Shown here: positions 11,272 through 21,347 of the stretch, piece by piece
Layout of the letters: each line of letters begins with the position of its first letter
How positions within the stretch are numbered: position 1 is the stretch's first letter
Assembly: GCF_052324685.1 (NCBI RefSeq)
Contig: NW_027506917.1
Coordinates: forward strand, 310,001-374,000
Origin: Brachyhypopomus gauderio
Taxonomy: Eukaryota > Chordata > Actinopteri > Gymnotiformes > Hypopomidae
Reading direction: 5' to 3'
DNA: 64,000 nucleotides
Position numbers and translations under genes: made by a program
The notes under the pieces: model-generated
What the model saw: only the letters and a program-made list of their open reading frames with translations
What the model was told of the DNA's origin: nothing
Databases searched by the model: none

Positions 11272-12920
11272 CAGTTAGGGCCAGAAATATTTGGACAGTG
11301 ACACAAGTTTTCTTATTTTAGCTGTTTACAAAAACATGTTCAGAAATACAATTATATATATAATATGGGCTGAAAGTGCACACACCCAGCTGCAATATGA
11401 GAGTTTCCACATCCAAATCGGAGAAAGGGTTTAGGAATCATAGCTCTGTAATGCATAGCCTCCTCTTTTTCAAGGGACCAAAAGTAATTGGACAATGGAC
11501 TCTAAGGGCTGCAATTAACTCTGAAGGCGTCTCCCTCGTTAACCTGTAATCAATGAAGTAGTTAAAAGGTCTGGGTTGATTCCAGGTGTGTGGTTTTGCA
11601 TTCGGAAGCTGTTGCTGTGACCAGACAACATGCGGTCAAAGGAACTCTCAATTGAGGTGAAGCAGAACATCCTGAGGCTGAAAAAAAAGAAAGAATCCAT
11701 CAGAGAGACAGCAGACATGCTTGGAGTAGCAAAATCAACAGTCAGGTACATTCTGAGAAAAAAGGAATTGACTGGTGAGCTTGGGAACTCAAAAAGCCCT
11801 GGGCGTCCACGGATGACAACAGTGGTGGATGATCGCCGCATACTTTCTTTGGTGAAGAAGAACCTGTTCACAACATCAACTGAAGTCCAGAACACTCTCA
11901 GGGAAGTAGGTGTATCTGTCTCTAAGTCAACAGTAAAGAGAAGACTCCATGAAAGTAAATACAAAGGGTTCACATCTAGATGCAAACCATTCATCAATTC
12001 CAAAAATAGACAGGCCAGAGTTAAATTTGCCGAAAAACACCTCAAGAAGCCAGCTCAGTTCTGGAAAAGTATTCTATGGACAGATGAGACAAAGATCAAC
12101 CTGTACCAGAATGATGGGAAGAAAAAAGTTTGGAGAAGAAAGGGAACGGCACATGATCCAAGGCACACCACATCCTCTGTAAAACATGGTGGAGGCAACG
12201 TGATGGCATGGGCATGCATGGCTTTCAATGGCACTGGGTCACTTGTGTTTATTGATGACATAACAGCAGACAAGAGTAGCCGGATGAATTCTGAAGTGTA
12301 CCGGGATATACTTTCAGCCCAGATTCAGCCAAATGCTGCAAAGTTGATTGGACGGCGCTTCATAGTACAGATGGACAATGACCCCAAGCATACAGCCAAA
12401 GCTACCCAGGAGTTCATGAGTGCAAAAAAGTGGAACATTCTGCAATGGCCAAGTCAATCACCAGATCTTAACCCAATTGAGCATGCATTTCACTTGCTCA
12501 AATCCAGACTTAAGACGGAAAGACCCACAAACAAGCAAGACCTGAAGGCTGCAGCTGTAAAGGCCTGGCAAAGCATTAAGAAGGAGGAAACCCAGCGTTT
12601 GGTGATGTCCATGGGTTCCAGACTTAAGGCAGTGATTGCCTCCAAAGGATTTGCAACAAAATATTGAAAATAAAAATCTTTTGTTTGGGTTATGTTTATT
12701 TGTCCAACTACTTTTGACCTCCTAAAATGTGGAGTGTTTGTAAAGAAATGTGTACAATTCCTACATTTTCTATCAGATATTTTTGTTCAACCCATCAAAT
12801 TAAACGTTACAATCTGCACTTGAATTCTGTTGTAGAGGTTTCATTTCAAATCCAATGTGGTGGCATGCAGAGCCCAACTCGAAAATTGTGTCACTGTCCA
12901 AATATTTCTAGCCCTAACTG
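11272..12920 (+). mobile_element. Complete Tc1/mariner transposon, copy 1
   Basis: The inverted ends are CAGTTAGGGCCAGAAATATT on the left and the complement of its near-match ending ...CCTAACTG on the right. They are flanked by TA at 11,270-11,271 and 12,921-12,922, the expected Tc1 target duplication. The element is 1,649 bp and encodes one intact transposase. Confidence 0.93.
11630..12667 (+). CDS. Tc1 family transposase, intact (345 aa)
   Basis: This enzyme cuts and re-inserts its own element at TA dinucleotides. The N-terminal paired-like helix-turn-helix DNA-binding region spans about residues 1-110 (ETADMLGVAKSTVRYILRKK, GRPRMTT linker). The catalytic DD34E triad is visible: Asp in ILWTDETK (about residue 150), Asp in VQMDNDPKHT (about 245) and Glu in SPDLNPIEHAF (about 280). 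The glycine-rich VKHGGGNVMAWACM block is present. Length matches the usual 340 residues or so and no stop or frameshift interrupts it. It lies 358 bp inside the left end and ends 253 bp before the right end. The duplicate at 54,697 has a nonsense codon, so only this copy could be functional. Activity is inferred. Confidence 0.93.
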   Translation: MRSKELSIEVKQNILRLKKKKESIRETADMLGVAKSTVRYILRKKELTGELGNSKSPGRPRMTTVVDDRRILSLVKKNLFTTSTEVQNTLREVGVSVSKSTVKRRLHESKYKGFTSRCKPFINSKNRQARVKFAEKHLKKPAQFWKSILWTDETKINLYQNDGKKKVWRRKGTAHDPRHTTSSVKHGGGNVMAWACMAFNGTGSLVFIDDITADKSSRMNSEVYRDILSAQIQPNAAKLIGRRFIVQMDNDPKHTAKATQEFMSAKKWNILQWPSQSPDLNPIEHAFHLLKSRLKTERPTNKQDLKAAAVKAWQSIKKEETQRLVMSMGSRLKAVIASKGFATKY

Positions 12921-12937
12921 TATGTATATATCCGCAG

Positions 12938-13030
12938 GTACAATTATAATAATTATAATAATTTATATTATTATTATTTATATTACTATTATTATTTAAT
13001 TATTATTATTACTATTGTTATTATTTTAAA
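12938..13030. repeat. ATT-rich low-complexity tract
   Basis: Repeated ATT/TTA trinucleotides lie just outside the Tc1 right end. The tract is shorter in copy 2 (56,005-56,082). Confidence 0.85.
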
Positions 13031-13105
13031 CTGTTTACAAAGGTGTCGTAAAATGTAGCAGTAGTGTCGTAAAGTGTTAACGCAAAGTTTGCATGCGCAA
13101 AATAT

Positions 13106-13182
13106 CTGCCCGATACGTCCCTGGGCCAATCGCAACACGCATGCGCACATTTTGTCACGCATGCTCGGTACGGATCGGGCAG
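13106..13182. repeat. Inverted repeat with GCATGCGC motifs
   Basis: CTGCCCGATACGT at 13,106-13,118 pairs with ACGGATCGGGCAG at 13,170-13,182 with one mismatch. The loop, and the 20 bp before the stem, contain GCATGCGCA motifs resembling NRF1 sites. A third partial copy (ACGGATCAGGG) follows at 13,188. It could be a MITE core or a CpG-type promoter relic. Copy 2 keeps it at about 56,149-56,224. Confidence 0.45.
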
Positions 13183-13370
13183 AGTGTACGGATCAGGGAA
13201 TCACAGTGGCATATGCCACTGACATCTGTACGTAAGATGTCGATGTTAATGACATATGCCAGCGTAACCTTTACGTAAGATGCCAATGCCTTTCCGTGTT
13301 ATTACCGCTATTGGGTGGCGTTGTTCAATCAACGATTTCCCAGGCTTTCCCACTGGGACCTACCTTTTCC

Positions 13371-13600
13371 GGTTTGTTAATGTCGTGTTTTTGTTAATGT
13401 TGTTGTGTTTTTGTAATTTGTAATTGGGCTTAGTTAATGTCGCTGTGTTTTTGTAATTTGTAATTGTGCTTAGTTAATGTTGTGATTTTGTTAATGTCAT
13501 TGGGTTTTTGTTATTTGTAATTGTGTTTAGTTAATGTCGTTGTGTTTTTGTTAATGACATTGTGTTTTTGTCATTTGTAATTGTGCTTAGTAAGTATCGT
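13371..13600. repeat. TTAATGT/GTTTTTG minisatellite
   Basis: Degenerate units of roughly 25-45 bp built from GTTAATGTCGTTGTGTTTTT and TAATTTGTAATTGTGCTTAG are repeated in tandem. Copy 2 (56,310-56,500) is about one unit shorter. Confidence 0.75.
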
Positions 13601-14457
13601 TGTGGTTGGCACTTCACGGCCACTGTAATGTACAGACCGGTACACACCGTATATGAAGGGAGAATTGAACCCAAATGCCGTTAGAAACCAATAAGGATGA
13701 ATGCTTATCACTGGGACTGTGTGTATGAAATAAAACACACGCGAACAAACAGAAAGCACAGCATAAAACCACTATGCATACACACAGTGGCAAAACGAAA
13801 CTCAAAATGATGTGGAAAACTCAACGCGTAAAAATAAAGCACAACCGTAGAATGGAAAACAACGTGGAATACTCAACATGTGAAAAGGCAAAACTAAACC
13901 GTATAGACACGGGAGGAAAATAACAAAGGTAACTAAAAGAACGCGGAAGAAACTCAACACGTAAAATGAAACCAAGGACGCCAGGGGAAGTGACCGGCAA
14001 CAGGCGAACGCCGCAACAAAACAAAACCCTTCCCAAAATAAAAGAGTAACTGACAGGAAGAGATAAGACTGGAGGAAAACTTGAGATGGGCCAGAAGTGG
14101 CGCAGGAGGTAGATACTCGAATAAGTAAAAGTAAAAGGTAGAGAGAGAGAACAAGAGAAAGAGAGTAAGGTGGAGAGAAACATTCACACGGGAACGCACT
14201 AGGACTGACTCGGTGCCTCTTATGGAGGTAGAAGGTGTGGCATCCAAGCCAGCCCTGACACAGCCAGCAAGGCATCATTACGGGAGCTAGTGTGTTTGGT
14301 ACACCTTTACTGCCTCCGTCTGCTGCCCTCAAAACTGAATCTATGGAATAGGGAAAAAAAACCCATTTAGAACTCAGAATAAATAGAGGAACAGTACAGA
14401 TAGAACAATCCTAAATTGCATTTTTGATTAATAAAGTACTACATATAAGCATATACC
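13601..14457. other. No gene recognised; purine-rich on plus strand
   Basis: A minus-strand frame stays open for 176 codons at 13,802-14,332. It is low in complexity and Ser/Leu/Phe-rich, and is the shadow of an AAAC/GAGAGA-rich plus strand. No domain or splice signal supports a gene. The copy-2 equivalent is 56,500-57,352. Confidence 0.45.
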
Positions 14458-14465
14458 ACTTAGAG

Positions 14466-15335
14466 CAGGGGTACTCAACTGGCGGACCGCGGTCCGGATC
14501 CGGACCCGAACGCAGTCCTGTCCGGACCCAATCTCATTCCTGATTAACTGGATACGGACCAAAACAAAACCGTAACATTTATTTCAGGGCTATTGAAAAA
14601 ACACTCCGTCACGAGTGTACGTTTGCCACCCCGCTCAACAACTTACGTTCGCGCCCCCCGTCACGAGTGTACGAGGGTCAGCGCGGCGAAAATAACGTAA
14701 TCGCTGAGGCTCCGCGTGTGCGCGAGTGCCTCGCGCGCTGTCGGTTCGCGAGGTCGTGCACCTCTCGAATTTTGTAACTTCGCGCCGCGCTTCAGCGCAA
14801 TGAACAAAGTCACGTTTTCAGGGTTCATACACCTTTATAAGGTGGAGTTCAAGCACTTGTACGTCACTTTCAAGGTCCATTTCAATATTTCCCAGCATGT
14901 TAAACATAATTAAGTTAAATATTTATACATATACTCGAAATAATTCGCTTTTTATCACATTATTTAATGGTTGTTTATTTTAAAAACGCCCAATCTTCAC
15001 GTCTTCACGTTCTCATGTTTCGTCCTGGAATTACAAGAGGCTCGTATTTGTTAACCTAATACAAGAGAACTATTCAGTCAGACATATTTGTTGTGAAACC
15101 AAGTAGTTACAATTTCAAGCATTATAAAGTACTTTAACCTAAATTCCAGCACTTTTCAAACCTGAAACACATAGCAACATTAAAATTGGTCAGGTAAATG
15201 TCCATTCCACTGTTTTGAGGGGTGTTTCTACCACATATCGTTTCGAACAAAACACCACAACCCCCCCCCCCCGGACCTCAGGTCAAAGGTATCTGCCAAA
15301 ATTGGCCCGCGGACAAATTTAGTTGAGTACGCCTG
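14466..15335. mobile_element. Non-autonomous hAT, present only in copy 1
   Basis: The ends are CAGGGGTACTCAACT on the left and the complement of CAGGCGTACTCAACT on the right. They are flanked by a perfect 8-bp target duplication ACTTAGAG at 14,458-14,465 and 15,336-15,343. The empty site, with a single ACTTAGAG, is seen in copy 2 near 57,353-57,360. The interior at 14,670-15,180 is related to 2,250-2,760. It has no complete transposase. Confidence 0.93.
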
Positions 15336-15529
15336 ACTTAGAGCATTCAATTGTTATATAGTAGCCTACACTATGCCTGACCCAGATTTTTCTGGTCCAT
15401 AAGCAACAACTTGATAAGCTCATCCAATATTACATTGCACCTTGCTTATTACTCAATATCAGTGGCCCAGACTATGTAATTTGGTGGCTGTCCTCTAGTC
15501 TCATGCCCAGTTCCATTTACTAACCTGAC

Positions 15530-17672
15530 TTAGTTCTGAAGGCCTTCTGAAAACCACTGATGTGCCAGAACATCCTCGAGCACAGGACGTTTTTCAGGGT
15601 CCTTTTGCAGACACCATGTTAGCAGATGGCGGCAGTCTGTGTGTGTAGCAACGGGATTAGTTGAGAAAGAAAATCAGTTACCATCTGAAACCTCTGATCT
15701 GACTGTTCTAATGGCTTATTCAAAGTTTTTAAATGACAGAACTGTACAGAAACCTTCATCACTAACAAAAACTAAAAAGACTGAACAAGTCTTTTTTATA
15801 ATTTTAAGACGGTTACAAAATGTTGTATTGCCAATTCTCCATTCTTCATTAGTACATTTTATCAATCTGTGGTTGTGTATTACATTACCAGATGAAATAA
15901 TTACATAAATTATCATTTTGCAATTTAGAATTTCTAGTTATCTTGAAGATGCTTCTGCCTTTTCACCTCTGGATGGGTTTCCCTTGAAGCAGAGGTCTGC
16001 CTCAACAATGTCCTCCTCCTTCTCAAAGGGCACATCTCCACAGATAATGCTGTAGAGGAGCACACCCAGACTCCAGATGGTGGCTTGACGGCCCTCATAC
16101 GTCCTGTCAATCAGCCATTCAGGTGGGCGGTATACCTTGGTGCCTAAGACAACGAGAGAGAATCATCAGTAACAAAATAACAAGTTTATAATAGTCTCTA
16201 ATTTGATCCCATTTTTTAACTTGAGGTGCACATTTCATTCCTATGGTGAATAACCTTCAAAGCGCCTGTAGGGTTCGGTCTTAAGCAGATCGCCACAACC
16301 AAAGTCGATCAACTTGACGTCAAGGGTGTCGGTGTTGACCAGAAGGTTTTCTTCCTTGACGTCTCTATGCAGAACTCCACGGTCACGGCAGTGAAGGACA
16401 GCCTGAACCACCTGACGCATGATCAATCGTGCCAGTGGCTCAGGTAGTTGGTATTGGTGCAAGTCCAAGAAATCAAACAGGTCCATGCAGGGGATGGGTC
16501 GCTCCAGAATCAAGATGAAGCAGTCGCAATCAAACCATTCTAGCAGCTCCACAATATGCTGACAACGAGGTGGCTTGCACACCATCTCCATTAAAGCCAC
16601 CTCTAAGGGGAGACTGCGAGTTTCGCCGGGCTAAAATTAGGGAACACATGGTTAGTATGGGTTTGAAGTTTTATAGTGGAATTATGGTTAGCAGGTTAAC
16701 ATGAAAGGGATCTGGATTGGTACCAATCATTAGATGAAACCTGAATCTAAAAGTGAACTGTTTTCCATTCGTGTTGGGAGGAGTCACTGAATGGAAAATT
16801 AACAGCTTTGCGTTTATAGTCCCTTTGCAGTTTTACCCATCTAAAAAGTTCCAGACATTGTTGCAATATTACATAAGTAAAGATATTGAACTTACAACAG
16901 TGATGAACCGTTCTGTGTGATGCTTCGGCACAAATTTAATGGCGATCTGGTCACATAAAAAACACAGCAAGTGAAGTTGTTTACACAAAACAGTCAGTAC
17001 ATTTAACATATATCTAAGGGCCTGCAGATGGTAGCCACAGCTTCTCAGGTAACTCATAAATCTGGAGTCTGATAAATACTCATCCACAGATTGTCAAGCT
17101 TATTACATTGTATAATCAGGATCTTTGTGTTCAAAAAGTGGAAAAAGGTCAAGGCACATTAGATTTGACCACTTGATTGCCATGTGAATAACAAAGGCTC
17201 TCTAGGGAAAATAGCTCCTTTCAAAGTTCTAATCACAATCTAAAATAGAAATTAAGTCCCAAAATCATTCTTGTATTGTGTGCTGATGCTCACCTGTTTT
17301 CCATCAGCCTTGCGGACTCCTGCATACACTGAGCCGTATCCTCCTGTGCCCAGGAGATCTCCCACAGTGTAGCGTGAATTGAAGCTCACTACATGAAACA
17401 AAAACAAGTTACATCATTGTACAACATAAGATTCAGTCAAAATAAATTTCAGCAGGTGTAAAATGCTGGTAGTGTTGAGGGTGCTATTCTAGACAGACCT
17501 TTGCACTCCTCCTCTCTCTTCTCTCTCTTCTTCTTCTTTGCCCGCGTCTCCATGGGGTGGGGTGTCAAGTCTTGAGGAGCATCCCCTTTCCTCTTCCTAC
17601 TCCGCCTCAGAGGTTCCTCTTCTCGCCCTCGCTTTGCAGACAACTTGCAGCTTCTGCTCACCTTGCGCTCAG
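15530..17672 (-). CDS. PIM-like serine/threonine protein kinase, copy 1 (5' end not found)
   Basis: Six minus-strand exons with GT/AG borders and matching phases are 17,499-17,672, 17,294-17,388, 16,896-16,946, 16,255-16,630, 15,967-16,143 and 15,530-15,636, giving 325 codons plus stop. The first is Lys/Arg/Glu-rich and low in complexity. Then come the Gly-rich loop GTGGYGSVYAG, the ATP lysine in IAIKFV, HRDVKEENLLV (catalytic loop), DFG in KLIDFGCGD, and the PIM-style activation segment GTKVYRPPEWL with ATIWSLGVLLYSIICGDVPF. The gene ends WFSEGLQN. All catalytic residues are present, so it should phosphorylate Ser/Thr substrates in the cytosol or nucleus. PIM kinases are constitutively active, and fish carry many PIM-like copies. 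The initiator exon upstream of 17,672 was not identified. Confidence 0.88.
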
Positions 17673-18593
17673 CTAAAATGAAGAGAACACAATGTTTATG
17701 TAACCTTTAAGTAACGTTAGAATTATTTTAACATTAACCAATGGTTGACACATCTGAATTATACAAGTAAAAAAAAAACATATTCCACATTTCAAACAGA
17801 ATATAATCAAATACAAATAAATTTAATTGAAACAGAAATGCTAGTTGAAATCTTAATCACTGCTGTTTCCCCATGTTTTTCTGCAATAATAATTTTAAAT
17901 GTGAGCATCCTCTCTTTCTCATCGTCAATCATTTCTAAATCATTTCTTTGAAGAAAATGTAACTCGTGTGCTTGAAGAAAATGTATATGTACTATATGCA
18001 CTGTAAATACAATTTCATCTTTCTTTGTTTAGACATTAGACTGCAGAAGCCTATGCCAATCTCGCCAGTAAACCACAGAGGGAGTAAATGTAGGCACTCC
18101 TTCAATGCTTGCTTTAAAACCATAGGATACATAGGCAGTATCAAAACACAAACTACTGAGAGACAGCAATTTTAGTTGTAATTTTAGAGACCATTTTGTG
18201 TTAATGCATCATTTATATTGGGGGTCTTTTATTTTGACATTTGGGGGGTTTGTGTTTTGTGGAGTGGCGAGATTACAGCTCGCGTTGTGTTCGGTGGATT
18301 GCTCCTACTTGCGAGGTGGATTAAAAAAAGTTAATAGTCCCATCCGTTGGCTCTAGTGTGGAATTTTGTTGAATAAGGCCTTTGTTCGGAAGCTAGAGTT
18401 TATTTTAAACTCCCACGCCTTTCATTACTAACACACCCGATAATTATATCTGAGAATTATATATATGAGCAAATATAGTGTGTGTATCCTTATTTGTAGT
18501 AGTAATTCCGATCGCAAGATACATGCAAGGTAGGATGTGTTAGCTCAGTGGAAGTGGAAATTACCCAACACAATTTAGTTTGTATAGGCCATA
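17673..18593. other. Upstream region of the PIM-like gene; no gene recognised
   Basis: It should contain the missing first exon or promoter of the minus-strand kinase gene, but no convincing ATG exon or TATA box was found. Copy 2 (59,673-60,559) lacks about 27 bp near 59,884. Confidence 0.4.
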
Positions 18594-18930
18594 CACGGGC
18601 AAACTACGGCCCCTTAGGCTTTTTAATCCAACCTGCCAAACCTGTCTAAATGATAGTAAGAACGTCATTCATTTCCCCTTTTTACCCTTTCATCTGCAAT
18701 ACCATCGTCTCCCCAATAGATGGCGCATTAATCCAGACACATTGACCTCCGTTGGAGTGTAACTTTCCTGCTGCCGTTTTGCCCTTCGGTAAAAATGAGA
18801 GGAGCAAAGAAAAGAAAAGAAAAGTGGACACGGAGTGCCGAGTGTCTAAAAAAGAGTGGAAAACAAAATATTTTTTCACGGAGGTCCGGCACAATCAACT
18901 GACTGCAATAAAACATTCAAGTCTAGTCTT
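18594..18930 (+). mobile_element. hAT remnant with transposase N-terminal fragment, copy 1
   Basis: It opens with a hAT-like CGGGCAAACTACGGCCCC. A coding relic around 18,795-18,900 reads KRKVDTECRVSKKEW then TKYFFTEV, the N-terminus of the same ZBED/GTF2IRD2-like hAT family as 2,862 and 33,652. The remainder of the transposase is missing. Confidence 0.6.
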
Positions 18931-21347
18931 GCTTGTAAGCTCACATTGTCCTTGCCCACAGAAGTGGGTACAAAGCACAAACTCCTTATATCACACAGAC
19001 TGCTGCTGCATTGTTTAAAACTGGCCAGGTGATACCCAATACTTAAATAAGCCATGTTACATAGATTACAAAGATTAATAGATATATGCTTTGGCAGCAG
19101 TCCAGATGAGATATCAGAAGCCAGCAAAGCAGCATGACAATGTTTTGTTTAGATTGTTTGGGGGTGTACTAAAATAGTGAAAAATGACATCTGTAATCCA
19201 TATTATCAGTATTACCCGTATTATCAGTATTATACTATGCTGGTATAACAATGATTCGAAGCATTATCACCTTAGACTAAACACACCCACCTAGCAGATA
19301 ACGAGTGTCACAGTACACCCACACTGTATGTGGGTCGTCAAGGTGCCCACTCTAAAGTGCTCTACTCTACACCAAACATATCACAGCAAAGTAATGAATG
19401 GAAAATGAAATACATTCAAATTCATTTGTCTTCCTCTGGTCCATCTGGTTCGTTCATTTGTCTTCCCCTGTTTCTAATAAATACTGTCCACATGTTTCAT
19501 AATACAAATATGTAGTCATGGTCACTTGGCAGTCATGGCTGAGTTGTTGTTATTCACATTTCCTTATAATACAGCTGACTGTCGAATGTTTAGGAGCAAG
19601 GAAATTTCATGACTGGATTTGTTGCACAGGTGGCATATTGTCACAGTTCCACGCTGGAAAGCACTGAGCTCCTGAGAGTGACCCATTCACAAATGTTTGT
19701 AAAAACAGTACGCGTGCCTAGTAAAAATATCTTATCAATGTCTATATGAAAGAAGAGGATCTGCCTCAGAACCTCGCCTTGAACATGGGGTTGAGCAAGG
19801 TGTCTCTGCCTCTCCATGTCAGTGCCTAAATGCAAAACACCAACCCAGGGCACAGAGGATGCATGAGCGTGTACTGTTAAGATAATCAGGTCTATAAGAA
19901 GGGCTACAGTGCCATGTGAATTCATTACAATGTTGAAGACTATGTGATGTCTCATTTTCTGATAAAACTGATGTTTTGCTGGTCAGGTCATGTGCAGAAA
20001 GCTGATGGTTCTGCACCTCTGCCAGACCTTACAAACAAATAAATGTTTTTTTTTCTACTTTATCATGCATGGTTGTTTGGTTTGTTGAATATGCATGTAA
20101 TCTTCAGTGTTACACAGTACCAGTGTGGAGTGGACCTGTGGGCTGGTGGATGTCCCATATAGATGGTCCTTCTACAGGCATGCTAACATGGCTGACATTT
20201 GAGGGTCCGGCCGTACTTCCGCCGTGGATCACTGGCTCTTGGGGGTTGTAGGACACACCTGAAAATCCCACAGCAGGTAAAGTGAAACCCCAGCACGCCT
20301 CACAGTGAGGCTCAAATGCCTTGTAAGTGTTTCCCAATGAACAAGTAATTATAAGAAGGGCTATGGTGCCATGTGATGTCATTAGAATGTGGGGAGAATG
20401 CTTAAGAATTTGTGATGTTAGAAATCTGTTTCTTTTTAAAAATGTTTATTTTTATTTGCTTTATTCATGGCCACATGGACAATGTTAACACATATATGTA
20501 ACATGGTGGGATTTATGAAAATTGTGCTGAGTCAAAGAAATCAAAGAAATAACCCATGCTCCATTAATTATATTATCCTGTACACATGAAATAAAGAGCT
20601 TGACAGTCATCAATAGAATAAATATACATGTTATTTTTCTGAACCTTAGAAACCTACTACATAAATGTGTATATTTAATTTTTTATTATTATGAATAAGC
20701 CTATGGAAATCCATACTCATAAGAACTAAATATACTGTCTTACATAGAAGTATAAAATTATGTACAGTATATGGAAATGTATTTTTCTCACCATGAGTGG
20801 TACAACCTGGTGTGTCTATGAAGTTGTTTTGTTCCTGCCCAGGCCTTGGCTGGTCAATTCTGCAGGGGTAAAAACTCATTCTCAAGGTGAAAAATAGAAA
20901 GGATAGAAAGATAGAAAGATCTACAAAAAATAGAAAGTAAATCAGATCTTATTTGTAAGATTTGTAAGATTTGTAAGGGTTGTAAGTCACAGAGCAAAAT
21001 CTCATACGATCAGTTCTGAGCTTTTCAGCATCAAAATTGAAATCAAAACATTCCATCTTCCCAACCAAACATTCTAAACCAAACATTCCAAAGTTGAGTA
21101 GCACATGTAATATCACAACTTCCAATTTTTTAACCAAAACACCAAATCAGCCAGGCTGCTACAATAACCTGATGCAGCCTGGCTTGTATACACCTTTCAT
21201 ACACCTTTTCCCTGGTCAAAGTCAGGCACTTTCAATGTCTATTTTCTTTCAATTTCTATTTTCAATATTTTCCAGTACCTTACAGCTTAGGTGTAATTAC
21301 AAATCAGTGATTCTTGAGACAAGGGACAAAACGGGGTTACAAATATA
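18931..21347. other. No gene recognised
   Basis: Open minus-strand frames at 19,641-19,955 and 20,110-20,382 carry no recognised domain. Two imperfect 41-bp direct repeats (TATAAGAAGGGCTA ... GTGCCATGTGA) lie at 19,892-19,932 and 20,350-20,390. Bases around 19,168-19,395 are absent from copy 2. Confidence 0.45.

Noticed and set aside
11539..12045. 168-codon minus-strand frame
   Set aside because: It is the antisense shadow of the intact Tc1 transposase. The copy-2 frame at 54,504-55,112 is the same artefact.
13802..14332. 176-codon minus-strand frame rich in Ser, Leu and Phe
   Set aside because: It is low in complexity, arises from a purine-rich plus strand, and has no domain, promoter or splice support. 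Preservation in copy 2 follows simply from the recent duplication.
19641..19955. 104-codon minus-strand frame
   Set aside because: There is no recognised domain, and it contains one of a pair of non-coding direct repeats. Conservation in copy 2 is explained by the duplication alone.
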